Shown here piece by piece: positions 1 to 16,205 of a DNA stretch of 64,000 nucleotides (positions are counted from its first letter, which is position 1; each line of letters starts with the position of its first letter). The notes under the pieces are model-generated. The model ran no database searches and was not told the origin of the DNA. It saw only the letters and a program-made list of their open reading frames with translations. The stretch lies in NCBI GenBank assembly GCA_946699065.1, contig CAMPDV010000039.1, positions 744,001-808,000 on the forward strand, given 5' to 3'. Source of the stretch: Loxodes magnus. Lineage: Eukaryota; Ciliophora; Karyorelictea; Loxodida; Loxodidae. The translations under genes and the position numbers were made by a program.

Positions 1-540
1 ATTAACTTGAAAATCATATAAGATATATACCTTAAGTAAAGCAGGTTAAGCTACTTCTTTATCGCTTCTAATAGATAGTAATCAAAGTAAGGGAAAAATT
101 AAAGACAGTAGTAGATTAATAGAGAAGTTGTATTTAATTGGTACTAATTAGAAAAGCTATATCTGGGTTAGCTAATTCTGAGGGAGTTGCATTCAGCTAA
201 GATTAAATTAGTCAACAAAGAGAAAATAACAACTAACTCAGGACTTAAAGGAAGCTAAAACTACATATTTAGTAACCTTTTAGATAAATAAAGTATTTAT
301 TAAGCCTTTTGTTTAGAAATCAATTATTTAGTAACCTTCATCAAAAAGAGATAGCAGTCTAGCAGCTATTCAACTATAATAATACATATTAAGGAAAAAA
401 GCTTTCAATCAATTAAAGAAAACGAGCTAAAATTGGTTTTTAAGGCTAATATTGAACTTAAATTTAATTAAGGTTACTAGAGAAATTTATAAGGTAAATA
501 TAGTTAAAGACCTTAGCTTATAATATTCTAATTATTCTCT

Positions 541-830
541 AATTTCTTACACTTATCAAGCTTCATATCTTTCTATTTGGTTTGTAGTTAAGATGCTTAA
601 TAAAATAATAAGTTTATTGCATTCTAGATGGGATGCAAGTTTATGAATAAATAAACTTGTTAAGTTTCAAGAAGAGGAAGCATAAAGGCAAAAATATAAG
701 GAAAAACAACTAAGTAACTTTAAAGACTAAGCAGAGAGTAATGAAGTAGAATTGCTATATAAAGATCTATAGCAGGTTCTAAAGAAGATGACTGAGGTAT
801 ATATATAGTAGGTTAAGAAGTGAGATGGAT
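541..830 (+). other. coding-like stretch, possible coiled-coil C-terminus
   Basis: With TAA/TAG read as Gln and TGA as Trp, one plus-strand frame gives a charged, Glu/Gln/Lys-rich stretch beginning at an ATG near 594 (MLNKIISLLHSRW, then QEEEAQRQKYKEKQ). It looks like a coiled coil and would run tail to tail into the glutaredoxin gene. The upstream 500 bases can also be read as a hydrophobic protein in another frame. No family is recognised. Nearly every frame is open in this code, so this could be chance. Confidence 0.25.
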
Positions 831-886
831 AGAAAGATTTGTAAAGCTTAGTAATAATTTAGTATGTTTGAAAGGAAAGTTCAAAA

Positions 887-1252
887 TCACTCGATGACTC
901 CCTTTTCCTTCAAAAGTTTCTCGAATTCTTTGTTATTGTGCATTTCAGAAATAATATCGCATCCTCCAACAAGCTCTCCGTTAATGTAAAGTTGGGGGAA
1001 AGTGGGCCATTGAGACCATTCTTTAGCTTTTTATCTAACTTCATCGCTTTGTAGGATATCCACATGGTTGAACTCTTCAATTCCGTAATACTTGAGGAGC
1101 TAGACAACATAGTTTGAAAAGCCACATTGAGGGAACTGTGGGTTTCCTTTCATGAATAAGCACACCTGGCCGTTTTTTACCTTATCGTCGAAATGGGCGA
1201 ACCAATCTGTAGCAAACCATCTAGAGTTAATTGTCTAACCAACTTTCCACAT
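887..1252 (-). CDS. monothiol glutaredoxin (CGFS type)
   Basis: Single-domain monothiol glutaredoxin of 121 residues, the size of Grx5-like proteins. In this family a CGFS cysteine binds glutathione and a shared [2Fe-2S] cluster for iron-sulphur delivery. Visible motifs in order are an N-terminal start [27 protein letters not shown] (active site near residue 45), [19 protein letters not shown] (the TFPQ/GG glutathione-binding region) and the end EKGVIE. Three Gln codons are TAG or TAA, including the one after MWKVG. All Trp codons are TGG. The homologous end is followed by TGA, with a second TGA two codons later, so TGA acts as a stop here. Whether it is mitochondrial cannot be seen, because no clear targeting peptide is present. 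Confidence 0.92.
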
Positions 1253-1400
1253 TTTTATAAATAAAACTTAGATTCACAAATAAACGCTTCTTTAAAACCT
1301 CAAGTTTAATATTTAGCCCAAAAACTCTTACCTTTTAATCTTTTAATTTCCTTATCTTCCCTTTTATTTTCTCCATCTTATAATTTTCATTTTCATTTCG

Positions 1401-2330
1401 TATGCTATGCGTCCTCCTCCTAGTAACCTTCCTTTTAATACATTTGAAGGAAAAAATTTACAAGTTAACTTATTTATATCCATCCTTAGCTTGCCTCTGA
1501 GTATTTTCTTAGAACTTTTATATATTTCTTGGTAATCAAAAATAGATTTAAGTTTTGGTTATATAAGAGTATAAGTATGCTAAAGGCATATCTTCTATTG
1601 GGGAATAAATATAATTAGATATTTAGCGATAAGGTATTTATACTTATACGCTAAAGAGCTTGCAGGTAAGTAAGAAGGGATATAAAGAAAGCATCAAAGT
1701 CCTGAGAGATATATAAGGAAGAATTTCAACCTTAACTGGCTGTATTTAGAAAAGTTGTTTTGTAATAGTTTAAAATTTAGGTTGGAGTACCTTTTCTAAC
1801 TAAGTAGGATTTAAGCTTATATTGATTCTAAGTTTTAGCCTTACTTATAAATAAAAGGTTAAAAGGGTGTCTATACTTATCATCCTATCCTATTACAAAT
1901 AGACCACTACATAATAAAGCTGTGCTTAGCTATATAAACTGCTTATTGTTTCACTAATAAATGTCTTAATTTAGCTTAAAGCTCTTTTTAAGTTTAAACC
2001 ATGAAGCAATAATCCAAATAGCCTAATAACTAGACTTAAGAGTCTTTTTATACTCTATTAAGCACTTGCATATAGCCCCTTTACTTTAAATTAATTAAAC
2101 TAGAAGCGACTTCTAAGTGATAATAATTAAAACAATATAAGAAGGGATTATACAAAAGAACGCTCTAACTATATTAAGTATAAGAAGCTAAATGTCTTGT
2201 TAATAGCTAATAAGATAATAATGAAGTGAAGGTATAGCAGAAATAAATAAGCATATGTGATATTCACTTATTTCAGTTAGAATTAGATATTAAAGAGTTA
2301 TAGTAGAAACAATATACGACTATAGGGTAA
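1401..2330 (+). other. unresolved AT-rich stretch, open hydrophobic frame
   Basis: A plus-strand frame starting MLCVLLLVTFLLIHLKEK stays open for about 300 codons and reads as a hydrophobic protein with several possible membrane segments. It lies between two minus-strand genes. No motif or homologous copy in the window supports the frame, and in this code such readings also arise by chance. From 2330 to 2618 I see nothing I can support. Confidence 0.2.
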
Positions 2331-2618
2331 AATATCTTAAAAGTTAAACTAGTAAATCACAGCAAATTGTATAATGGCTATGGGTAGAGATTGAAAGGAG
2401 CTAGACTCTTAAAGCATCTATATTATAAAGACGAAGATAACACTTAGTAACTTCTTTATTTCTTTCTTTAATCATAGCTTAATGATGAACATTAATTTAT
2501 AAGATTAAAAGCTTCTATATTGTTGAAAAAAAAAATGCATTGATAAAGTTAATAGCAAGGTAAGTAGGAAAGGAAATACATAGTTGAGGAAGAAACTGAG
2601 TTATATTATAAAAATCGT

Positions 2619-3023
2619 TCAAAGAGTCACATCATGAGTGAAGCAAACTAAGTTATTATTAAACTCATTTTTTAAAACTGTCTTAGCAGTGTAAGTTCCA
2701 CTTGGAACTACCACAGGCATAGAAACATAGTGAGATAAAATGCAAGAACCTTGATGAGTACACGAGGTTGTAAAAGTAACAGTTTATTTGAAGAAGGAAA
2801 TACCTTATTTCTGCACGTCTATCTCAGCATATTTAGCACCAAAAATTTCATAAGCCAACCCAGATATCTACATTTTACATGGTACAGTATTAACAGGACA
2901 CTAAGGAGTAGAAACATCAAGAGCGGTAACTTTCAAAGATTTGCCAAAGCAGTCTTAGAATTAAGCAGGTTAATCAGGTATCATTAATTCACTTAGGCAT
3001 TAAGTAATTAGAATCAAGAGCAT
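2619..3023 (-). CDS. secreted ML-domain (MD-2/NPC2-like) lipid-binding protein
   Basis: Small secreted protein of 134 residues, the usual length of a single ML domain. The family binds sterols or other lipids in a beta-sandwich pocket. A short hydrophobic leader (MLLILITQCLSELM) precedes QDCFGKSLKVTALDV, then cysteine-bearing strands (STPQCPVNTVPCKMQI, TTSCTHQGSC) and the typical late motif VPSGTYTAK followed by NNNLVCF. The Cys pattern (early DC, two CxxxxxxC-like pairs, late VCF) matches NPC2-like proteins. An in-frame ATG six codons upstream (3041) is an alternative start. Gln is encoded by TAA or TAG at several sites, and the gene ends in TGA. The family assignment is by pattern only. Confidence 0.72.
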
Positions 3024-3699
3024 GGTAAAGTCTTTTGGCATTTTACTTTATTATTTAAAAAGTAAATTTTATGATTTATCTAACCTCTCTATCTATAACT
3101 ATCTTATTAAAACAGAAACTAACTAACTTGAGATAAAACTTATACTATCGAAGCTTTTCTAGATATCTGGCAAGCTTTCTTTAATTAAAGTGCTAGGATA
3201 AGTGAATGTGTGATTAAATAAGCAAAGTAGAATATGATAGACTTTAAGATAGACCATGGAAAAGTATAGAAGTGTTAAGAGAGCTACAAGTAAGCAAGAA
3301 GGTAGTTAAAAGAAGCATTTATGAGATAAAAAAAGATGCTCTGAAGAAAATACTAAAGAGACTTAAATAAATTCTATATAAAACTTCCTCCTAAAAATTA
3401 ATTTATTGATATATCTTAAAGATCTAAATAATCATGCTGCTTTTAAACTGTAGAGCAATTTAAATTATAAATCTAATAAATAGAAAATACATTAAGGAAT
3501 TGTAATAAATTATCCTTTTGATTTCCCTTTAAGCTTGGCTGCTTATAAAGATATTTTTCGATTTCTTACTATATAAATTAACTTCTTGGACTTATATATC
3601 TGGAAATGAAAATAGGACATAATTATAAGGAAAAAGTTATCTCTACCAGATTTGAAGAACACAAGCTTTTAATTATTAAAAAGTAGATCTTAGATAGTT

Positions 3700-4950
3700 T
3701 AACTATCCAGATATGATAAAGAGATTAAATTCTGTATATTAATCTATTAAAAGTGGGTAAGCTTGATAAATATTATTAATAAGGAATGATGATATAAAGC
3801 ATATACTAATGCATGCATGCAGCTTATTGGGATTAATAAGTAAAACTAATGGAGATTTTCTGATATAAAACCTTATATAAGTAAAAGGATTAAAGATGTG
3901 AAAGCTTGATTTACTAGCAACATATAGTTCATAAACCGACTTGAAGAATATCAACTATTATAATGTATAAATACCTTTGGGGTTCATTTATATAGGTATG
4001 CTTACTTACCTTCAAACTAATATTTAATTAGCATAAAATAAAGTAAAGTAGAAAAACAGTTGGGTTTGAATAAAAGCAGATATGAATGTAATAAGCAAGT
4101 ATTAATAGATTGGATATTAAACTTTATAAGTTTATACATATAAAACTTCATTTAAGTTTAAACAGAAAGAGCTATTCTAGATTATATTAACTGAATTAAA
4201 GTTAAATAAATCTAGTTATATTACCACTCTTATTCATTTATATCTTTAATTTTAAGGGTTAAATCTAAAGCTTCTTCACTTTTATTAGATTAAGAAACGG
4301 AAAATTATAAATCGTAAGATGTCTATAATAGCTTATCAAAGATTAAGGTAAATGCAAATTTTTAATTAATTAATGGATAAGAAGAATCCAAAAATTCTAG
4401 TCAGAACAAAGATATTTCATCTTCATAATCAATCTAAGTAACTCAAAATAAGGCTATAATTAGGCTTATCTAAAAATATACCTAAAGGGTATTTGATAAG
4501 AGTATTTACTATATATTTTATTGTAATATATGTACTAAGTTATTATACAGAAGTTAAAAGATAAATATTAAGTATTATCCTAACCAACCATTTAAATACC
4601 AATGAATATTTGCATTAAGTTTATTGTAATTATGCAGGTGACTTGGAAATAACTAGAAATAAAAGAATAAAAGCTTATTTTAATTTTGGCAAATAATCTA
4701 ACTACCTTTATCAAGAGAAGTTGCTAAATCTTTTTTAGAATAAGTTAGATAGTATAAATAGGATTAACCAGAAGACCCAGATCTTTATATTTTAGCTAGA
4801 GTTCTGATATTCTCTAATCCTCTAATTTCCCTTCATTTCTACTTTACACTCTTTTAAATATTAAAAAAAAGTTAAAAGACTTAATTAAAAGAATCAAATA
4901 ATTAAAGTACATAGAGCATAGTTATATTTACTTAAAGTTATACTCAGAAT
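3700..4950 (+). CDS. hypothetical protein, boundaries uncertain
   Basis: A plus-strand frame (codons in the phase of position 3715) gives a protein-like reading with acidic and serine-rich parts, for example GQEESKNSSQNKDISSSQS and later EQVRQYKQDQPEDPDLYIL, preceded by hydrophobic segments. The composition suggests real coding sequence rather than spacer. I found no recognisable domain, and start and stop cannot be fixed because TAA, TAG and TGA all occur in frame. It lies just upstream of kinase K1 on the same strand. Another frame reads as a hydrophobic protein over 3042-3700. Confidence 0.35.
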
Positions 4951-5062
4951 ATAAGACAAAAGAGAAGCAATTTTAAAATATACTTCTACAAAGTAGCTTA
5001 AACATAAGGTAATTTATATAGTTATTTAATTAAATATAATCTAATAAACCTTCTTACATAAA

Positions 5063-10386
<5,324 letters not shown>

Positions 10387-10672
10387 TTATAACTATTTAA
10401 GTTTATTTTCTTTAAAAATTTGTATTAACTATATCCTTTTATATATATGCTTCATTTATTAATTAGTCAAGTCTTAGAAAATTATTTGCTTCATTTTTTT
10501 ATTTTTTAACCTTGAAATAACACCCTAATTTGACTTTATTCGACTTAGCTATATAAATACCTCTTTATTTTTTCTCTTTTTAATATCTAAGTGGTCGAAA
10601 GAATCTCATTAATAAAGCTATCATGGTAATAAAGAAATATTATTTGTATTTATTTGCAGAAATATTCTTAGC

Positions 10673-12244
10673 ATGAATCAAATACACTAGAAGCATTATA
10701 AAGTAAGGGAAAATTACTAAATATTTTAAAAGCTTCTAGAAGTAAGTTAAGACTTCAGTCTTCCAGCATTCTTGACTAATTTATGAGTTTGGTACTTCAT
10801 TTACCAACTTCATGACAATACTGGGAGATTAGAACTTATAAAAGAAGAAATTCTTCAGTTTATTAGAAAATAAAAAGATAGTAAAGATGTGAATTCTTTT
10901 CAGAAAAGGCTTTACTGAGTATTTTAGCTTTGCTATTTTATTTAAAATTTTAGTCTATCTTTTCAACGGCCAAGACATGTGTTTTATAAAGCTTTCAAAT
11001 CTTAATTTGGAATAATGATGCATTTGAGCGAAAAAATCAAAGATTTAGTAAAAGACTATTTACTCTAGAAAAGGTATTTTGACTTACAAAGAAGTATATT
11101 ATGGTGGCTTTTTATCTCTAGAAAAATAGGTTATTATTCTAAGTTCTTAGAAATATTGATTTCTTTTTATATGATTTGTAGCTACTTTTATGGATTTTTT
11201 CATTTTAATAAAAATTTAAGGCTAACAAGTTTTCAGTATCCCTAGTTTTTCTTGATTTAAATAACCATCTTCTCTTTTCTTACTCTGAAATATAAGACTT
11301 TTGATGTTTTTTATTTTGGATTTGTTGTTTTTAACGAAGGTCTTGGATATTAGCAAACTTTACAAATTGCTTATAATAAATAGAAATGAAAGCAGATTAA
11401 AGTTTGATTTTTTAATCTGTCATTTTGATATATTGTTCAATAGAACTAAGTCTACAGTTTTTACTTCCTTGCTTTATTTTCTTAAATATACCAACTATTC
11501 TTTATATAAATTATCTTACTTCAGAGTAAATTGAACTCTGCTTTTTCTTAGTATCATTTTCTTTCTAATCTAATTTTGAAATGCTTAATTTCTCCTAATG
11601 TTCCAATTATATCAATTACTAACCTCAGTTCAAAAAGAGAGTGACTGAAGCTGTCTTCTGAAAGTGCTTTGAAATTATGGGATTTCACTTATTTTAAACA
11701 AATTTTAGCATGTAATATTGTACTTAACTGCTTGCTGTAGTTAGAAAATAGTGATACCTTTTATTGATATATCCTTCTATCATAGTATGAAGACAGTTTC
11801 TCTAATACGCTAATTTAAGTTAAGTTAGTTCTTTCAAATACTAAATAAATAGCTATCACCTCCATATTATCTGCAAAAGAACTAAAATAGCTTTTAAGAA
11901 TCTTCTTTCATAATTTTCAAGGTTAGACATTTAATTGGAAATTGAGAAAAAGAGACAAAGTCTACCTTTTTGATTGTTTTTTAAGGATGCTTCTATAGAA
12001 GGTAAATCCTATGATAATATCCATTCACAAGTAGTATAAAGATTAGAATGAAATTAAAACTTTATAAATATATACAGAGATAGAGGACTAACTGGCTTAT
12101 TTTATAGAACTAATTATCTAAATAACTTTTACCTTAATTTATATATATAATTATCTTAAAATGATTATCAACTAAGTAAAGATAAAGACTAACAGCAGGA
12201 CTTCTTCTTAGCGCTAGAAGAAAAACTTATGTTCTAAAAAATGA
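10673..12244 (+). CDS. hypothetical protein 3' of K1 (companion-gene family)
   Basis: The frame starting MNQIHQKHYKVRENYQIF reads as a coherent protein with acidic and basic stretches (DNTGRLELIKEEILQFIRKQ, HLSEKIKDLVKDYLLQKRY) and several hydrophobic segments between about residues 150 and 330, so it is probably a multi-pass membrane protein. Its 5' part resembles the sequence 3' of K5 (RENYQIF here, REANQIY there) and more weakly the gene after K3, which suggests a duplicated companion gene. The stop is a guess: TGA at 12242 in frame, giving 523 residues, but earlier in-frame TGA, TAA and TAG would be sense codons. It lies 286 nt after K1 on the same strand. No known domain is recognised. 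Confidence 0.55.
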
Positions 12245-13050
12245 TATTAGAAAGACTAAAATTCCTTAAAGCTTTAACTTTTCTATAGCGCTTTGCTATA
12301 TAATTAGATATGAAATAGAGTTATCATAGTTGCATAATATAACATCATTATAATTATGGCTTATCTTATGAAAAGGAATTAATTTATTTCCCTTTTATAA
12401 TAGTTTATTTATCATAGACGATATCATCTATATTTAGTATTCAATTATTAGGTTGATAATAATCTTTTTAGGTTTCAAGGATATTGATTGAAATTAGATT
12501 CAACTTTTAGTACAAAATAACTAAAGGAACTTCAATAAATTTGTACTTAGAGTAGCTACTTGAAGTATCAAGTAAAAGTATGCTAATAATTAATAGTAAA
12601 AGACCTATCTTAATCATCAAGAGATAGGTTCTAATGATCTTTATATTATTCTTCTCTTATCAAAAGTTAATTTCCGAAAATTTCTGAATAAACACTTGGC
12701 AAACCAAAAAGAAATTCTAATGGTATAAACTGTAATAAGTTGACTTAATAATTAAGAATGATATGCTAAATAAATCTTTAGTAGCTAATGTAAAAGAAAA
12801 TTTTAAGTAAGATTTAATTATTTAAAAATATAACAGAACTTACATCATATATACATTTAAAGAGAAGGTCCTTCTTAATAATATTCATTATAATTTTCGT
12901 AATTCATACTCTTTAAGTTTAATTAATCTATTTAAATCAAATTTTTAATACTTTATCTTTTGAAACTTATTTTAACGATTTAGAGAAGATATTGTATATG
13001 ATCATTTCAGCTATTATCAAACTTAAAATTACAATTTTATTATAGAAAAA
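12245..13050. other. AT-rich spacer with a short hairpin
   Basis: No gene supported. An 8-bp inverted repeat, ACCTATCT (12603-12610) with AGATAGGT (12622-12629), could form a hairpin with an 11-nt loop. There are T-runs on both strands. Confidence 0.4.
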
Positions 13051-13121
13051 GGACAAGGTGGGAGTCGAACCCACGACCTCTGGATCTGCAGTCCAATGCT
13101 CTACTACTGAGCTACTTGTCC
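13051..13121 (-). tRNA. tRNA-Cys (GCA)
   Basis: Complete 71-nt cloverleaf on the minus strand. The acceptor stem GGACAAG pairs with CTTGTCC. The D arm is GCTCAGTAGTAGAGC and the anticodon loop CTGCAGA gives GCA. The T arm carries GTTCGACTC. A run of five T follows the 3' end, as expected for RNA polymerase III termination. There is no intron. Confidence 0.96.
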
Positions 13122-13204
13122 CTTTCTTAATAAGCTTTGACAAGAATATATACCTAAAAAGATAAATTATATTTGAGATTAATAATTATTATATTATTTA
13201 AAAC

Positions 13205-13490
13205 CGCCATAGTTGTTCGAAGATGAACAACAAGGTCATCTTCATAATAGGTTGGGGAAGTTAAGTACCCATAATCGACTTTATGTCTTCCTCTGCTTCG
13301 GTTTGACCTCGAGACATAAGATTCTTAGACTTTCGACACTGGCTTGGCTTGGCTTCGTTTATTTTTAATTCTGGAACTAAAAAGAAATAATATTGCGAGC
13401 TTCATCAGAGGTGGGGAATTTAAGTACCCATAATTGACACATATCGTCCTCTGCTTTGGTGATGCAATGAGACACAATCCTGCCATGTCC
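13205..13490. ncRNA. candidate structured RNA locus with two related modules
   Basis: This region is richer in G and C than its surroundings and has no convincing reading frame. Two related modules start at 13254 and 13412 and share GGGGAA, then TTAAGTACCCATAAT and later TCCTCTGCTT. In module 1, CTTTATGTCT pairs with AGACATAAG. Upstream, GTTGTTC (13212-13218) pairs with GAACAAC (13225-13231), and an alternative stem pairs GAAGATGA (13219-13226) with TCATCTTC (13236-13243). The strand is undecided. I do not recognise the RNA family. Confidence 0.35.
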
Positions 13491-13534
13491 TTGGACCTCC
13501 AGCAAGTATTAAAGATTACGAGTATTCTAAAATT

Positions 13535-13652
13535 ATATCAGTATTGAACATTTTTATCAGTACTGAATAATTATACCAGTATTGAACAAGGTTTATCAGT
13601 ATCTGATAATTTTTTCAGTAACAAACATTCTTGTCAGTATGAAACATTTTTT
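13535..13652. repeat. degenerate tandem repeat, about 20-bp unit
   Basis: About six diverged units built around ATCAGTATTGAACATTTTT, with period 18-22 bp. It lies just beside the structured region. A GC-rich hairpin follows at 13656-13692, pairing GAGC with GCTC and GCAC with GTGC. Confidence 0.6.
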
Positions 13653-13696
13653 AAAGAGCTGCGCACCAATGAGAGTGCTACACGCTCTATAATCAA

Positions 13697-13740
13697 ATTT
13701 ATTTATTTATTTATTTATTTATTTATTATTTATTATTTAT
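13697..13740. repeat. (TTTA)n microsatellite
   Basis: Tract of TTTA and TTTATTA units downstream of the 13.8 kb gene. A second tract lies at its 5' end (14968-14996). Confidence 0.9.
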
Positions 13741-13844
13741 CTCATTTTTCTTTGATTACTTGATGATTTAAAGTTAAAAAATACGATATTTAAATATAAG
13801 TTTTTGAAAGGTAATTTTGAGTAAAGCTAATTGATTTAAAGTTA

Positions 13845-14957
13845 TTACTTCTTCTTTCCCTTGTCAAATCTACTAATAAGATCAGAAACCTTGTTGCTTC
13901 TTTCAACTTCTGTCTTGCAACTACTCTCTTACTATCCACCTACTTCTTGATTTTCATTCTTTTCCTATGTTTGAACAATATTTTCAGTTTTTTGAATGCT
14001 ATTAGGTGGTTAAGATTCTACTTACGCCTATTATTAGGATTTTTCTTCAGGCTTTGCTTCGTTTTATTTCGATTTTTATTAATCAAAAGGTTTAGTTTAA
14101 GACTTTTCGAATTTTTAACCTTCTTATTTTTACTTTTATCCTTAGCTTTTGTTTTCAAACATTGATTTAATCTAATCTACGCTCTTTGTTTTTGCTAAAC
14201 CAGGGAGCTAATTTTATTCTGTCTTCTATTCCTGCTAAGCAGATTAGAGACCTGATATTTAAGCTTTAGGTGTTTCTTAAGAACTTTAATTTTCTTTCTT
14301 TGCATCTTCTTCTTGTTTATTTTAATTCCATGTTATTTTTATTTCTTACTTAACCTCTTCGTCACTTGAGCTGCTCTATTCTTCTTTTGTACTTATTTTT
14401 TAAGAGTAATTCTTTATAACGCTAGTACTCTTCTATAAATAGTTATCAAAGCTTTGCTGATTCGCCTGCTTAGCTTACTATAATAATTCATTCTAAATTT
14501 ACTTTTTATCTTGTTATTCGAAAGGAGATTGTTTTTGAGTTTAAGTATCTAAAGTTTACTTGATATTTTCCTAAGTAGAAGTTTCATTTTCTTTCTGAAT
14601 TTCCTTTTGTTGTGTCTCTTAGTTAGGTACGTTTACTTCCTTTTCCTTAAATTGTGGTACTGCTTTTTCTTATTTTATAGTTGGAGTCTAAACTTTTATT
14701 TTTTATTCCTCTTTCTTTTATTGAATTGTTGTCTATACATCAGGTTTTTTTGATATAGGTTAGATTGACTAGGATTTTTATAGGTTAGGAGCTAAAGTCT
14801 TTGATTTCTTAAGTCTTCTATCAGGTGCAGCTTCTTCTTTTTTCTATTGCGCTATATTCTCGAATTTTTACGCAATTTGCTACACTTTGTTAGGCTTAGG
14901 CTTTTCCCACATCATTTTGAGCTCAGAAACACTTTTTCGCTATTAGTCTCCTTCCAT
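13845..14957 (-). CDS. charged Gln/Lys-rich low-complexity protein with repeated short motif
   Basis: Protein of 370 residues starting MEGDQQRKSVSELKMMWEKP and ending SRFDKGKKK. It is followed by two consecutive TAA codons. It is almost entirely charged or Gln-rich and probably disordered. A short amphipathic motif occurs three times: SVSELKMMWE (N-terminus), KSVDQIKSMFEN (middle) and KVSDLISRFDKG (C-terminus). Such spacing suggests repeated binding of one partner, but the partner is unknown. Many Gln codons are TAA or TAG. The frame is open upstream to another ATG at 15167, through a (TTTA)n tract. That would add 70 residues (MEQIRSFKGDSNKEELASQF), or it may be a separate small gene ending in TAA. 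The codon pattern and charge make the minus-strand frame convincing. Confidence 0.8.
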
Positions 14958-14967
14958 TTTTAAGATG

Positions 14968-14996
14968 AAGCGTTAATTTATTTATTTATTTATTTA
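14968..14996. repeat. (TTTA)n tract upstream of the 13.8 kb gene
   Basis: About six ATTT/TTTA units, 11 bp before the chosen ATG of the minus-strand gene. Read in frame they would encode a short Gln/Ile/Asn/Lys stretch joining an upstream open segment (to 15167). Confidence 0.8.
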
Positions 14997-15169
14997 ACTA
15001 ACTTTAAATTTTTCAGACTTGGAGAGAAAATAAATCACCTTTGTTTTGTCTTCTTCCAATTTTTCTAAATTTTCAATCTTATTAAGCTTATTCAACTGGT
15101 TCTATCAGAATTGACTCGCTAATTCTTCTTTATTACTATCACCTTTAAAACTTCTAATCTATTCCATTC

Positions 15170-15750
15170 TTGCCCTTAGACCTTTTCTTTCTTATATAGC
15201 TACCAAAAGCTTTTTAAAAATTAGTGTTCAATAGAATAAAATTAGATTTATACTCCCTAAAGAGAGCTTTTAGTTGCTTTATTTATGTAAAAAGAAATAA
15301 AGAAAAAATCATATTTGCTAGCTAAATTAGCTTAACCAAGTAGATAGTATCCTTATACTATCCCAAAAAGCTCTTAGATTTAGCATTACTTACCTAATAA
15401 AGAATGTGACTTATACAGAACTATGTTTTTAGGGGATTTTCGAGTTTTCCATATCATACACATAATTTTAACAAAGATCGATTAATAAAAATCAAATGAG
15501 AGACAAATTTTGAAAGATATAAATAGTTGAAATGTAACAGTGAATTTTTTGGTTGATAGTTTTGAATAGAACATGGAAATTGCTAGATAAAATACTTTTG
15601 GCTAATAGAGATTATTAAAACGAAAGATTAAGGAGTATGAATGTGCATAAAATATGCTAATTATTGAAATTTAACCTGAAATTTAGAATTTTCCTCCTTT
15701 TAGTCTTAAAATAGCATTTTCTAATGAAGCATATCAAACTCTAATAATTT
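15170..15750. other. AT-rich spacer
   Basis: I see no supported gene, RNA or repeat in this stretch. T-rich and A-rich runs alternate, and no frame keeps a protein-like composition. Confidence 0.35.
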
Positions 15751-16200
15751 AAACTGAGGAAGTATAAAGTCTTACTTATATGATTTAGACTCAACCATAT
15801 TAAGTGGTTAACTTCTAATGGAGTGATATGCTAATTTAACTTCTGGAATAGAAGTTGATTAAATTATGAGTAAATTTAAATCCCTCTAAGCAAAAGTAGA
15901 TGCTTGATAAATATAGGACTCAAAGGATCATATCTAAGCATGATTAGGTAATAAGCTAGAATAATAAGATTAACTGATAGCTATTGCTAATATAAGTTTG
16001 ATGAATTAACTATCTAAATTATTGTCATAAATTTGCTGACTGTGTTTGAAATAAAGCCTTCAAAAATTTAGTCCCTTAATATTCCAAGAGAGATTTATAA
16101 ACTGATATTAAAATAATTATATATTAATACAATGAAACAATAGCAGGAAGTACATTTTAATGGAAATTAATGCTTTAAATGTAGAGAAATGAAAGGAAAT
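15750..16200 (+). pseudogene. decayed fragment of the receptor kinase ectodomain
   Basis: Recognisable remnant of the kinase family ectodomain, most like K1 at about 5970-6330. The best match is the stretch containing AATGGAGTGATAT and GGAATAGAAGTTGATTAAAT, followed by degraded versions of the next 100 bases and of a Cys motif (GCAGGAAGTACATTTT against GCAGGTACTTTCTGT). Indels break the frame and most Cys codons are lost. There is no kinase domain nearby, so it is an old partial copy. Confidence 0.55.
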
Positions 16201-16205
16201 AATTC

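Noticed and set aside
2751-2987. Plus-strand open frame of 78 codons
   Set aside because: It overlaps the minus-strand ML-domain gene, whose Cys pattern and length fit a known family. The plus frame shows no motif.
13947-14165. Plus-strand open frame rich in Phe/Leu
   Set aside because: Shadow of the minus-strand Glu/Lys/Gln-rich gene.
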